This document shows positions 8,302-17,009 of a DNA stretch of 64,000 nt, piece by piece. Made by a program: the position numbers and the translations under genes. The DNA comes from Halopseudomonas maritima (lineage in GTDB: Bacteria > Pseudomonadota > Gammaproteobacteria > Pseudomonadales > Pseudomonadaceae). Location of the stretch: positions 1,240,001 to 1,304,000 of the forward strand of contig NZ_CP079801.1 of the NCBI RefSeq assembly GCF_021545785.1, given 5' to 3'. Below the pieces are notes generated by a model. That model was given only the letters and a program-made list of their open reading frames with translations, had not been told where the DNA came from and did not search any database. Numbering within the stretch: the stretch's first letter is position 1; every line of letters starts with the position of its first letter.

Positions 8302-9750
8302 TCACCCACGCCAGAACATGGGGGTAAAGAGTACCATCAGCGTCAGTAACTCCAAGCGCCCCATCAGCATGGCAAAGGACAACAGCCACTTGGCCGCCAC
8401 CGGCATGCTGGCAAAATTACCCGCCGGGCCAATGATGTCACCCAACCCAGGCCCCACGTTGGTCAGCGCGGTGGCCGCTGCCGTCAGACTGGTCATCAGG
8501 TCCAGCCCCATCAGCGCCAGCAGCAGCGTTGTCACCGCCAGGGTGACAAAAAACAGAAAGGAAAAGGCAACGGCCGAGAGGATGATATCGTCCTGCACCG
8601 GCCGGCCGTTGTACTGGGTGACAAACACCCCGCTGGGGTGAATCAGCTTGCGAATCTGGCTACGCAGAAACAGATAACTCAGCTGAAAGCGAAACACCTT
8701 CATGCCGCCGCTGGTAGAGCCCGAGCAGCCGCCGATAAACATCACCACAAAGAACAGCGCGATACTGAAGGTACCCCACTGGGTGTAGTCGGCCGAGGCA
8801 AACCCGGTAGTGGTGATCACCGACACCAGATTAAAGGTCGCCAGGGTGAAGGCTTCGAAGGGCGCAAACAATTGCAGCTCGACCAAATCAGCGGTCAACA
8901 GCAGCGACACCGCCGCAATGATGGCGAAAAACCCCAGCACCTGCTGATTTTTAAACAGCTCCAGCGAGCGCCGCTGAAAAAAACCGATCAACAGGGTAAA
9001 GGGTAACGCGCTGAGCACCATAAACAGGATGGAGACCCACAGCACGCCAAGCGAGAAGCGCCCCATGGAGCGATCATCCGTCGCAAAGCCACCGGTCGAC
9101 ACCGTCGCCATAGCGTGGTTGACCGCATCGAACAGACTCATACCGGCCAGCCAGTAACAGAGCGTGCAACAGACCGACAGCGTCAGGTAGGTCAGCACCA
9201 GCAGGCGCGCCAGCGATTGCACACGCGGAATCGACTTGTCCGACCAGTCCGAGGATTCGGTATGGAACAGGCGCATGCCGCCCACCCGCAAAAACGGCAG
9301 GATAGACACCGCCATTCCAATCACCCCAAGCCCGCCCAGCCACTGCAGCAGCGAGCGCCACAGCAACAGGCTGGGTGCCAGATGCTCGATGCCGCTGAGA
9401 ACGGTTGAGCCTGTGGTGGTAATACCTGACACCGCTTCGAACACCGCGTCCTCAGCACTCAACTGAAAGTGGCTGAAGAACAGCGGCAAGGCCCCGAACA
9501 GCGACATCAGCACCCAACTGAGACTGGTCAGCAGGTACAGCTGACGCGCCACCAGATGAAACCTCCGGTCGCGACACCCCACTACCAGCAGCAGGCCGCA
9601 GCCCAAGGTAATGCCAAAGGAGGTCAGGAAGACCTCCATCTCCGGGTCCTGCCGCCACCAGGCAAAAGCCGCCACCGCCAGCATCAGGCCAGCCATGATC
9701 AGCGTCAGGATGCCGCAGACAAAAAGAACCGGTCGCAGAAAGCGCACCAT
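8302..9750 (-). CDS. trkH: Trk system potassium uptake protein TrkH
   Basis: Integral membrane K+-translocating subunit, 482 residues, with the four-fold membrane-pore-membrane repeats of the SKT superfamily. The four selectivity-filter segments are visible: GITTTGSTVL, ATVSTGGFAT, SVITTTGFAS and ALTNVGPGLGD, each with the conserved glycine. About ten or more hydrophobic helices are evident. The start at 9750 (MVRFLRPVLFVCG) is chosen because it begins directly at the first membrane helix and gives the usual 482-485 residues; the frame is open upstream to 9867 without homology. It is paired with trkA. Confidence 0.95.
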   Translation of the reverse strand: MVRFLRPVLFVCGILTLIMAGLMLAVAAFAWWRQDPEMEVFLTSFGITLGCGLLLVVGCRDRRFHLVARQLYLLTSLSWVLMSLFGALPLFFSHFQLSAEDAVFEAVSGITTTGSTVLSGIEHLAPSLLLWRSLLQWLGGLGVIGMAVSILPFLRVGGMRLFHTESSDWSDKSIPRVQSLARLLVLTYLTLSVCCTLCYWLAGMSLFDAVNHAMATVSTGGFATDDRSMGRFSLGVLWVSILFMVLSALPFTLLIGFFQRRSLELFKNQQVLGFFAIIAAVSLLLTADLVELQLFAPFEAFTLATFNLVSVITTTGFASADYTQWGTFSIALFFVVMFIGGCSGSTSGGMKVFRFQLSYLFLRSQIRKLIHPSGVFVTQYNGRPVQDDIILSAVAFSFLFFVTLAVTTLLLALMGLDLMTSLTAAATALTNVGPGLGDIIGPAGNFASMPVAAKWLLSFAMLMGRLELLTLMVLFTPMFWRG

Positions 9751-9898
9751 GCAAAGAGCCCCCCGAGGGCGCAAGAATGCCGCACATGATAGCCAAAGTG
9801 AGCTGAGCGTGCGCGGCATCCTCAAGCAAAGGCGTATTACCGAAGTACTGATATTCCACACGACCACTGCGCGTGCTCAAACGTGCAGGATGTAGAGG

Positions 9899-9964
9899 CT
9901 ACCCTCCATCGACAGCACGCACCGCGCCCTGTGCAGCCAGCCTTTTCAGCTCTTGCACGGTCAT
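9899..9964 (-). CDS. Possible 21-residue ORF or gene remnant
   Basis: Within the 322-base gap between trkH and the DUF2955 gene, a short frame reads MTVQELKRLAAQGAVRAVDGG and stops with TAG. It has GGGAG seven bases before its ATG. The peptide looks like the first helix of a larger protein that has been cut short, but I do not recognise the family. The rest of the gap (9751-9898 and 9965-10072) shows no convincing gene, RNA or repeat and should hold the trkH promoter. Confidence 0.25.
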   Translation of the reverse strand: MTVQELKRLAAQGAVRAVDGG

Positions 9965-10072
9965 TTATCCACTCCCGCCTGTCAGGGGGCGAAGAACTCA
10001 CCGCTATTGACCGCCGTCACGTTAACCACCGGCAGCAACGAGGGGAACGGCAAAGCCACGCTCCTGTGCGAC

Positions 10073-11110
10073 TCAAGCCTGCAGCCGAGTAGCGACGAAG
10101 CGGTTCAATAGCAGATGCATGAGGTACACCGCCGTCAACGAGAGCAATACCGCCACAGACAGCGACCAGAATCGGTACAGGTCACTATAGAACAGGTCTT
10201 GCCTGGGAGAGAGGTACTGGCCAAACAGGATCGACATGGTAGTCAACGCGGCAAAGCCCGCGCCTGTGCCCCCTTCCAGCAGGTGGATACGGGCGAACAA
10301 CATCAGACTGACCCAGAGTCCGGCAGCCACAAAGGGCAGTACGTCAAAGTGGTTCATCAGCACAAACTGCACCAGCAAGCCGACGTTGCAGCCAACCAGT
10401 GTACCCAAGGCGCGATTCCAGCCTGCCGGCCCGGCGCCTTTCCAGTTCAGCGGGAACAACACCAGAATACTCGCCACCTGCGCCGACAACCCGCTCTGCA
10501 GGTTGAACACCTGAAAGACGATATAGGACAGGGTCGCTACCGTAGTGGCCAGTATCACTTCATGGCGCTGATTGGTCAGCGGCTTGCTCGGCATCTGCCG
10601 TGGCTGGCGCGGCGCCACATCGGCAAACACCACGTGCATCAGCATTGCGATACCCAGCGTGGTAAACACCGAGACAATATTGGAGGCCACGATGTCGCCA
10701 ATGTCCGCGGTCGGGTAGCTGGCAAAATGCAGCTGCATCGACATGTTGACGATCGACATGGCGCCGAAAAGGAAATGGGCACCACGGCTCATCTGCCGAA
10801 ACAACAAGGCGAACATGCCCGCCACCAGCAGCGTCATGGGCACCGGCTTGTCGCCGAACAAGCCCTGCACCACCAGCACCGACAGGGTTACCACCAGCAT
10901 GTTGGCGACAAACTGGCGCATGACATGACCGTTGAGCGTCGGCACCATGCCCAGCAATAGAATCGGCTGCACCACAAAAAAGGCGCCGTAGTTCCAGCCC
11001 ATCAGCTTGCACAGCACAAAGCCGAGGGTGCCGCCAAAGGCGATGCGCAGACACTGACGCACATCGTTGGCGTCAAGCTGCCGCTTGCTCATCAACAAAA
11101 TGGGTTTCAC
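10073..11110 (-). CDS. DUF2955 / FUSC-type inner-membrane protein
   Basis: A 345-residue membrane protein with two clusters of hydrophobic helices (about 25-165 and 185-335) separated by a short basic loop around residues 168-182. The layout and sequence match the DUF2955 family, related to the fusaric-acid resistance (FUSC) and aromatic-acid exporter membrane components. It follows an EmrA-like adaptor gene and a MarR regulator in what looks like one transcript, which supports a role in export of small, possibly aromatic, compounds. The start is GTG at 11110; an internal ATG at 11092 is the alternative. The substrate is unknown. Confidence 0.85.
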   Translation of the reverse strand: MKPILLMSKRQLDANDVRQCLRIAFGGTLGFVLCKLMGWNYGAFFVVQPILLLGMVPTLNGHVMRQFVANMLVVTLSVLVVQGLFGDKPVPMTLLVAGMFALLFRQMSRGAHFLFGAMSIVNMSMQLHFASYPTADIGDIVASNIVSVFTTLGIAMLMHVVFADVAPRQPRQMPSKPLTNQRHEVILATTVATLSYIVFQVFNLQSGLSAQVASILVLFPLNWKGAGPAGWNRALGTLVGCNVGLLVQFVLMNHFDVLPFVAAGLWVSLMLFARIHLLEGGTGAGFAALTTMSILFGQYLSPRQDLFYSDLYRFWSLSVAVLLSLTAVYLMHLLLNRFVATRLQA

Positions 11111-11119
11111 GGCCGGGCC

Positions 11120-12181
11120 TCAGTAGATGTAATGCATGAGGCTGACCAGACGAATCTGCACACTACCCAGCAGCTCTGCCAGGCCACCAACCGGGTAAAG
11201 CTGCACGGTCGCGCGCGCACCTGAGGGCAGCTCGCTGAGCAACGCCGGTTCTTCCAGCTGCAGGTGAATGCGTTGGCGCTGGGCATCGCGCACCCAACGA
11301 TCAGAGGTTTCCGGTGCTGCCAGCGTCCCGTCGGGCAACAGCTGCCCCTGCTGGGTGCCAGCGTCGACCGCGGTAACCCGGGCATCGAACACCTTACCCG
11401 GCAGGGCATCAAACACCACCGCTGCGGCCTCGCCACGCTGCATGTGCACCAGCGACTTCTCGCGAAAATCAGCAATCACATCAGCATCATCGCTGACCAG
11501 CGCGGCCAGCGAGCCGCCAACACTGGCAAAGGTGCCGGGCTTGACCTGCAGGTTGGAAACAATGCCGGTTTGCTGCGCACGCACCTCGGTATACCCCAGA
11601 TTGAGCTCGGCACGCTCCAGATCGTTACGCGCCTGGCGCAGGCGCAGGTTGTCCTCATCGGTCAAACCGCGCTGCACCCGCAACTGCTCGGCGCGCGCCT
11701 TGGCGCTGGACAGAGCCGACTGCGACGACTGATAGCGTGACTGGGTCTGGTCATACAGCTGCTGGGACACATTGCCGCCGGCCAACAGGGTGGATAAGCG
11801 AGCGTGCTCGCGCGCCAGCTCGTTCACCTGCACCTGCGCGGCGCGCACCTCGGCCTCGGCCGCCGCCAGCGACGCGTCATAACCGGCGTTGTCGCGTTCT
11901 GCCGCTTCCAGCGCCAGCTGCGCCTGCTGCACCGCCAGTCCGTATGGCCGTGGATCAAGCCTGAACAGCACGTCGCCGCCCTGGACATGCTGGTTGTCAG
12001 TCACCGGCACCGTCACTACTTGCCCGCTGACTTGCGGGGCTACCCGCACCACCGGATGCATCACGCGGGCCTGCGGCGTCAACGGCATCCACAGGTCAGC
12101 GGCCAAAAAGTACACAAACACCACGGCGAACAGCAACAGGGCAGCCCGCACCCAGCGCGCAAATATCTGGTCTGGGGTCAC
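11120..12181 (-). CDS. HlyD/EmrA-like periplasmic adaptor protein
   Basis: Membrane fusion (adaptor) protein, 353 residues: a short cytoplasmic N-terminus, one membrane anchor (about 12-30), the biotinyl-lipoyl-like half-motif VVRVAPQVSGQVVTVPVTDN, a coiled-coil hairpin about 80-185 and the second lipoyl half near GYTEVRAQQTGIVSNLQVKPG. It would link an inner-membrane exporter to an outer-membrane channel. The GTG start at 12181 overlaps the TGA of the marR-type gene (GTGA), showing translational coupling. The downstream DUF2955 protein is the likely membrane partner; no outer-membrane factor gene is present here. Confidence 0.9.
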   Translation of the reverse strand: MTPDQIFARWVRAALLLFAVVFVYFLAADLWMPLTPQARVMHPVVRVAPQVSGQVVTVPVTDNQHVQGGDVLFRLDPRPYGLAVQQAQLALEAAERDNAGYDASLAAAEAEVRAAQVQVNELAREHARLSTLLAGGNVSQQLYDQTQSRYQSSQSALSSAKARAEQLRVQRGLTDEDNLRLRQARNDLERAELNLGYTEVRAQQTGIVSNLQVKPGTFASVGGSLAALVSDDADVIADFREKSLVHMQRGEAAAVVFDALPGKVFDARVTAVDAGTQQGQLLPDGTLAAPETSDRWVRDAQRQRIHLQLEEPALLSELPSGARATVQLYPVGGLAELLGSVQIRLVSLMHYIY

Positions 12182-12657
12182 GCTGACGCCTCCCCGGGGG
12201 TCAATATCCCGCGTACATTAACTTCCATCTGCAACAGCACCTCGGCAAAAGCATCGAGTTGCTCGGTGCTCAGGCCCTGATAGATCTGCTCACGTACTCG
12301 CGCCACATGCACCGCCAAATCAGCCACCCGCTGACGCCCCGCCGGGGTAAACCAGAGGGTGTGCACGCGACCATCGGCCGGATCCCGGCGGCGCTCGATC
12401 AATTCCTGCTGTTGCAGCTGATTCAGTGTGCGCGTCAGCGAGGGCATCTCGATCGCCAGCTCATCGGCCAGCACCTGCTGGGTGCAGCCCTCCCCGACCT
12501 TGACCAGATGCAGCAGGACCGCCCAGCGCGCCTCGGTCATCCCCAGCTCACCGACCGCCTGATTGATCGCGCTGCGCCACAGACGATGTATCCGCCCCAT
12601 GGCTGCGCCCATCGAAGGGCGCAGGGTTTCGTGCAGCGCAGGCGTCTTGTCGCTCAT
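12178..12657 (-). CDS. MarR/SlyA-family transcriptional regulator
   Basis: A 159-residue winged-helix regulator. The DNA-binding core is about residues 45-110 (LGMTEARWAVLLHLVK, QVLADELAIEMPSLTRTLNQ and the wing RRDPADGRVHTLWFT), with dimerisation helices at both ends. The ATG at 12657 is preceded by GGGGTGG; the frame extends a few codons upstream to TTG at 12669. It is the first gene of the efflux operon with the adaptor and DUF2955 genes. Two copies of a SlyA-type palindrome lie just upstream (12676-12687 and 12714-12725), which points to autoregulation of the operon and possibly control of the divergent bPH gene. Confidence 0.92.
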   Translation of the reverse strand: MSDKTPALHETLRPSMGAAMGRIHRLWRSAINQAVGELGMTEARWAVLLHLVKVGEGCTQQVLADELAIEMPSLTRTLNQLQQQELIERRRDPADGRVHTLWFTPAGRQRVADLAVHVARVREQIYQGLSTEQLDAFAEVLLQMEVNVRGILTPGEASA

Positions 12658-12675
12658 GTTCCACCCCAAAATTAA

Positions 12676-12687
12676 TTAGCTTGCTAA
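12676..12687. promoter_or_regulatory. SlyA-type operator, proximal copy
   Basis: TTAGCTTGCTAA is a two-arm palindrome (TTAGC, two bases, GCTAA) and is the exact reverse complement of TTAGCAAGCTAA, the known consensus site of SlyA. It begins 18 bases upstream of the regulator's ATG. Binding here by the gene's own product is an inference from family knowledge and position. Confidence 0.75.
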
Positions 12688-12713
12688 GCATTAGTCTACG
12701 CCCTTGCAGTTAT

Positions 12714-12725
12714 TTAGCAAGCTAA
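12714..12725. promoter_or_regulatory. SlyA-type operator, distal copy
   Basis: TTAGCAAGCTAA is identical to the SlyA consensus palindrome. It lies 38 bases from the proximal copy, centre to centre, which is close to 3.6 helical turns, and about 100 bases before the divergent bPH gene at 12827. The pair could serve both divergent promoters. Confidence 0.75.
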
Positions 12726-12826
12726 CCATTGATGCATTCTTGCAACAAGCCGTCGCGCACGCTGTCCCAAGACCCGTGTATTCGCTACAGTTCAGCCTTT
12801 GAATTACTGCTACAAGGAAGCCCCCC

Positions 12827-13237
12827 ATGTCCTACATCGAAGACTCGCTCTCCAGCGGCGAAGTCATCCACAAGGTATTTCAGCTGCACTGGTTTGCCCG
12901 CGTCCCCATGTACTGCTGGCTGGTACTGGGGCTGGTGACCTTCGGGCTGACCTGGCTGATTGCGTTGTACGAGTACTTCCGTCTGCGCTCGATCGAGCAG
13001 GGCGTGACCAACAAGCGGGTGATCCTCAAGAACGGCATCATCAGCCGGCACACCGAGGAAATGAAGCTCAGCTCCATCGAAACCGTGGAAATAGAACAGG
13101 GTATCTGGGGGCGCATGTTCGGCTACGGCACGATCAAATTGACCGGCCGTGGCATCAGTGACGTGAAATTCCGCAATATCGACGACCCCATGCAGGTCAA
13201 GCGCGATATCGAAAGCGTCAGCAACCCAATCGAGTAA
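12827..13237 (+). CDS. Bacterial PH (bPH_2, YdbT/YdbS-like) membrane protein
   Basis: A 136-residue protein with one or two close hydrophobic segments (about 25-48, VPMYCWLVLGLVTFGLTWLI) followed by a bacterial pleckstrin-homology domain (about 55-130) with GVTNKRVILKNGIISRHTEE and the KLSSIETVEIEQGIWGRMFG motif typical of bPH_2 proteins. These are peripheral or integral inner-membrane proteins of unknown biochemical role. An AAGGAAG site precedes the ATG. It is divergent from the MarR operon and convergent with mgtE, only three bases separating the stops. Confidence 0.88.
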   Translation: MSYIEDSLSSGEVIHKVFQLHWFARVPMYCWLVLGLVTFGLTWLIALYEYFRLRSIEQGVTNKRVILKNGIISRHTEEMKLSSIETVEIEQGIWGRMFGYGTIKLTGRGISDVKFRNIDDPMQVKRDIESVSNPIE

Positions 13238-13240
13238 GCG

Positions 13241-14863
13241 CTACAGCAGAAACAGCGTCGCCAGGCCAAGGAAGGCCAGAAAGCCAACCACGTCGGTGAC
13301 TGTGGTCAGAATCACACTGCCAGCCAGCGCCGGGTCAACGCCAAAGCGGCGCAGCAGCAGCGGGATCGCCAAACCGGATACCGCGGCGCACATCAGGTTG
13401 AGCAAAATGGCTGCCGCAATCACCCCGCCGAGCGCCCAACTGCCAAACCAGAGCACCGCCAGCGCCGCCACCACCAGGGCCCAGAGCACGCCATTCAAAC
13501 AGGCGATGCCAATCTCCTTGCTGAGCAGCAACCGCGCGTTACCGCCCTCTACCTGCCCCAGCGCCATGCCGCGCACCACCAGCGTTAGCGTCTGACTGCC
13601 GGCAATGCCACCCATGCTGGCCACAATCGGCATCAGTACCGCCAACGCGACCAGTTGCTCCAGCGTGCCCTGGAACAGGCCAATCACCCAGGCGGCCAGA
13701 AAGGCGGTCACCAGGTTGATCCCCAGCCAGACCGCGCGGCGCCGGCTGCTGGTCAATACCGGCGCGAACATGTCCGCCTCATCATCCAGACCCGCCATGC
13801 TCATCATCGCGCGCTCGGAATCCTCACGGATGATGTCCATCACGTCATCCACGGTGATACGCCCGATCAGCAGTTGGTTCTCATCCACCACCGCGGCCGA
13901 CAGAATGTCCAGATCCTCGAAGCGGCGCGCCACATCCTGGCTCGGCAACATGACATCAAAGGGCTGAAAATCGGCATCCATCACCTCGCTGACCGCGGCC
14001 TCCGGCGCACTGGTCACCAGACGACTGAGGCGCAGCACGCCCTGATAGCGATTCTTGCGATCCACCACCATCACTTTGTCGGTGTGGTCCGGCAGGTCCT
14101 CCAGTAGGCGCAGGTAACGCAGCACCGAGCCGACCCGCACGTCAGCGCGTACGGAGATATGGTCGGTATTCATCAGACCGCCCGCCGAATCCTCGGGGTA
14201 GGACAGCATCGACAGCAACTGCTGCCGCTTGCGCACGTCCATGGCCTGCAACAGTTGCCGGCCGCTGCCGCTGGGCAGCGCCTGGATCAGGTCGACCAGA
14301 TCGTCGAGATCAAGCTTGCGGGCGGCGGCAACCAGCTCGTCTTCCTCCATCTCCAGCGCCAGACGGGCGCGCACTTCATCGTGCAGATGGACCAGAATCT
14401 TGCCGGCACGCTCGGCGTCGAGCATCTCCCAGACGCTGCTGCGCTCAGCCGGCGGCAGCGCCTCCAGCAGGCCAGCCGCCTTGGCCGGGTGCATTTGCCG
14501 GAAGGCCTTGCCCACCCGCTTGAACTTGCCTGCTTCCAGGGCATCACGCACCCGCGCGATCTGGGTGGCCGCGCCGTCCCCCTCCTCACTTTCTTCGGCC
14601 AGGTCGGACTCTTCCGGCTCGCGGCGCAGTTGGGCGCCCAACAGCGGACTCAAATGTTTGAGCACCTGCTCTTCGCGATCGTCATCAATCTGCTGCCAGA
14701 GCGCCGCGCGCAACTCGCCATCCAACGTCTCCAGCAAACTGGCGACCTTGCCCGGATGCATACCGCGCAGCAACTTGCGCACCCGCTTACGCTTGTCGCG
14801 CTGCAACGCCTCGATGATCGGATCGAGTTCGGTGCGGGTGTCTTGGCTGTCGGTATCGGTCAT
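13241..14863 (-). CDS. mgtE: Magnesium transporter MgtE (with extra N-domain half-repeat)
   Basis: Mg2+-gated Mg2+ channel of the inner membrane. The 540-residue product has an MgtE_N helical region, two CBS domains (about 215-335, with LMNTDHISVRADVRVGSVLR and ISAAVV-like DILSAAVVDENQLLIGRI) and a five-helix membrane domain with GSQTLTLVVRGMALG and VILTTVTDVVGFLAFLGLA. The protein is about 90 residues longer than the common 450-residue form because the N-domain unit is present twice: LLRGMHPGKVASLLETL (32-47) and AFRQMHPAKAAGLLEALP (120-137), separated by an acidic linker. The ATG at 14863 is preferred; the open frame starts at 14902. Confidence 0.93.
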   Translation of the reverse strand: MTDTDSQDTRTELDPIIEALQRDKRKRVRKLLRGMHPGKVASLLETLDGELRAALWQQIDDDREEQVLKHLSPLLGAQLRREPEESDLAEESEEGDGAATQIARVRDALEAGKFKRVGKAFRQMHPAKAAGLLEALPPAERSSVWEMLDAERAGKILVHLHDEVRARLALEMEEDELVAAARKLDLDDLVDLIQALPSGSGRQLLQAMDVRKRQQLLSMLSYPEDSAGGLMNTDHISVRADVRVGSVLRYLRLLEDLPDHTDKVMVVDRKNRYQGVLRLSRLVTSAPEAAVSEVMDADFQPFDVMLPSQDVARRFEDLDILSAAVVDENQLLIGRITVDDVMDIIREDSERAMMSMAGLDDEADMFAPVLTSSRRRAVWLGINLVTAFLAAWVIGLFQGTLEQLVALAVLMPIVASMGGIAGSQTLTLVVRGMALGQVEGGNARLLLSKEIGIACLNGVLWALVVAALAVLWFGSWALGGVIAAAILLNLMCAAVSGLAIPLLLRRFGVDPALAGSVILTTVTDVVGFLAFLGLATLFLL

Positions 14864-15026
14864 AGGCAAGCAGCTTCCGGCAGGATAACGGGCAAACATC
14901 ACGGCAAAACAACAATGTACCGCCGAGAGACGATATTCACCAGAACAGGGTCACCACACACAAACCACATACACAGCACAAATGCGATCGACACACTGCC
15001 AGTCACTGTCCACAGGGAGACTCGAC

Positions 15027-17009
15027 ATGAAGACCGCATTTCTCTGGCTGGTGCTACTTGGCACCTTCGCCTCACTCACCGCCCAAGCGGGCACCAGCAG
15101 CAACCCCCCAGGCACCGGCAGCTTCCTGCTGCGCGCAGACGACGGCAGCTGGCAACCCGCGCTGCTGCTCAATACCGACATGCAAGTGCAGGTCAGCGGC
15201 CCAGTCGCTGAGGTGCAGATTCGCCAGTCCTTCAGCAACCCGGGCGGCGCCTTTGCCGAGGGCCGTTATGTGTTGCCGACCAGCGAAGGCGCTGCCGTGC
15301 ATGCCATGACCCTGGAAATCGGTGAACGCCGCATCAACGGCGTGATTCAGGAGCGCGAGCAGGCACGCAAGACCTACGAGCAAGCCCGAGACAATGGCCA
15401 GCAGACCGGCCTGGTCGAGCAGGAACGCCCCAACCTGTTCACCACCTCGGTCGCCAATATCGGCGCCGGCCAAACCATCAGCGTGATCATCCGTTATACC
15501 GAAGTACTGCAGCCAGACGCTGGCCGCTACAGCCTGCGCCTGCCGCTGACCATGACCCCGCGTTACAACGCTCGTCCGCAGCCGGTCGATGGTCAGCAGC
15601 ATCCGCAACGGGGCAGCTCTGCCAGCCCGGAAGGGCCGATTGTCGGCAGCCTGTGGCGGGATGGCCCATCCCACCAAGCCGACATCCAGGTCACGCTGGA
15701 CAGCGGTTTTGCTCTGCATGAGGTAAGCAGCCCAAGTCATGCGATCAGCAGCCACTTCAACGGCCGCCAGTACCGCATTCAGCTGCAGGACAACCCGGTG
15801 GTGATGGACCGCGACTTTGTGCTCAACTGGCAACTGCCGAGCGAAGCCGGCAACCAGATCGCTGTATTCACCGAACAGGTAAGCGACGAGCACTACGCAC
15901 TGATGATGCTGTCACCTGCCGCCGAACCGGTTAGTCGTGAGCGCCAGCCTCGCGAGGTGTTTCTGATTCTCGACACCTCCGGCTCGATGCAGGGCGAGCG
16001 CATTCGTCAGGCCCGCGACAGCCTGATTCACGCACTTGGCCGCCTGCAGCCCGAAGACCGCTTCAACGTGCTCGAATTCAACAGCGAGTACAGCATGCTC
16101 TATCGCGAGCCGGTCAACGCGACCGAAGACAACCTGAGCGAGGCCCGCAGCTGGGTCGCGGGCCTGCCCGCCGGCGGCGGTACCGAAATGCTGCCGGTGC
16201 TGCGCGCAGCGCTGACCCAACCGAACGAGCCCGGCTATCTGCGCCAGCTGATCTTTATCACCGACGGCTCGGTCAGCAACGAGCGCGAAGTGCTGAAAAT
16301 GATTGAGCAGCGCCTGCGTCAGGCCCGCGTCTTCACCGTGGGCATTGGCGCTTCCCCGAACAGCTTCCTGCTGCGTAAGGCCGCCGACGTTGGTCGCGGG
16401 CAGTTCACCGCTATCGACGACCGGGCGGGGATCGGCGCTGCCATGGAGCGCCTGTTCGAAAAACTGGAATCACCAGTGCTGACCCACCTGCAGCTGGAGT
16501 TGCCAGAGGGTATCGAGGCGGAAATCTGGCCGCAAAAGCTGCCCGACCTGTACAGCGACCAGCCGCTGCTGATTGCCATGAAACTCAACCAGCTGCCCGA
16601 GCAGATCGCCCTGCATGGTCAACAGCCCGAGCCGTGGGAGCAGCACCTGCAGATCCCCGAGCCACAACAGGGCAACGGCATTGCCAGGCTGTGGGCACGC
16701 CGCAAGATCGAAGCCGCGATGGACCGCCTGAACGAAGGTGCCACCGAAGAAGAGGTTCGCAATCAGGTGTTGCCGGTAGCGTTGGAGCATCAATTGATGA
16801 GCCGCTTTACCAGCTTTGTCGCGGTAGAGGAGCAACCGGTGCGCGCCGCCGACGAGCCACTGGACAGCCAGCTGGTCCCCAACCTGAATCCGGTCGATCA
16901 CCGTCTGTATCCGCAAACCTCGCTCGGCCTCACCGGTCTCTGGGCGCTGGCGCTGGCGCTGCTGCTCGCCGCCTGCGTCGTCCTCAACTGGAAGCCGCGC
17001 CATGCGTAA
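15027..17009 (+). CDS. VIT/vWA sortase-target protein (marine proteobacterial type)
   Basis: A 660-residue secreted protein. It has a signal peptide (MKTAFLWLVLLGTFASLTAQA), a VIT domain (about 30-160, including NPGGAFAEGRYVLPTSEGAA and ERPNLFTTSVANI), and a von Willebrand A domain whose MIDAS motif DTSGS lies at about 316-320 in VFLILDTSGSMQG. The C-terminus has LYPQTSLG followed by a hydrophobic helix and the basic tail NWKPRHA, the tripartite sorting signal expected for a class GN sortase substrate. AGGGAGA precedes the ATG at 15027. The sortase gene overlaps its end by eight bases, so the pair is translationally coupled. The function of the anchored protein is unknown; adhesion is a common guess for vWA proteins. 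Confidence 0.93.
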   Translation: MKTAFLWLVLLGTFASLTAQAGTSSNPPGTGSFLLRADDGSWQPALLLNTDMQVQVSGPVAEVQIRQSFSNPGGAFAEGRYVLPTSEGAAVHAMTLEIGERRINGVIQEREQARKTYEQARDNGQQTGLVEQERPNLFTTSVANIGAGQTISVIIRYTEVLQPDAGRYSLRLPLTMTPRYNARPQPVDGQQHPQRGSSASPEGPIVGSLWRDGPSHQADIQVTLDSGFALHEVSSPSHAISSHFNGRQYRIQLQDNPVVMDRDFVLNWQLPSEAGNQIAVFTEQVSDEHYALMMLSPAAEPVSRERQPREVFLILDTSGSMQGERIRQARDSLIHALGRLQPEDRFNVLEFNSEYSMLYREPVNATEDNLSEARSWVAGLPAGGGTEMLPVLRAALTQPNEPGYLRQLIFITDGSVSNEREVLKMIEQRLRQARVFTVGIGASPNSFLLRKAADVGRGQFTAIDDRAGIGAAMERLFEKLESPVLTHLQLELPEGIEAEIWPQKLPDLYSDQPLLIAMKLNQLPEQIALHGQQPEPWEQHLQIPEPQQGNGIARLWARRKIEAAMDRLNEGATEEEVRNQVLPVALEHQLMSRFTSFVAVEEQPVRAADEPLDSQLVPNLNPVDHRLYPQTSLGLTGLWALALALLLAACVVLNWKPRHA

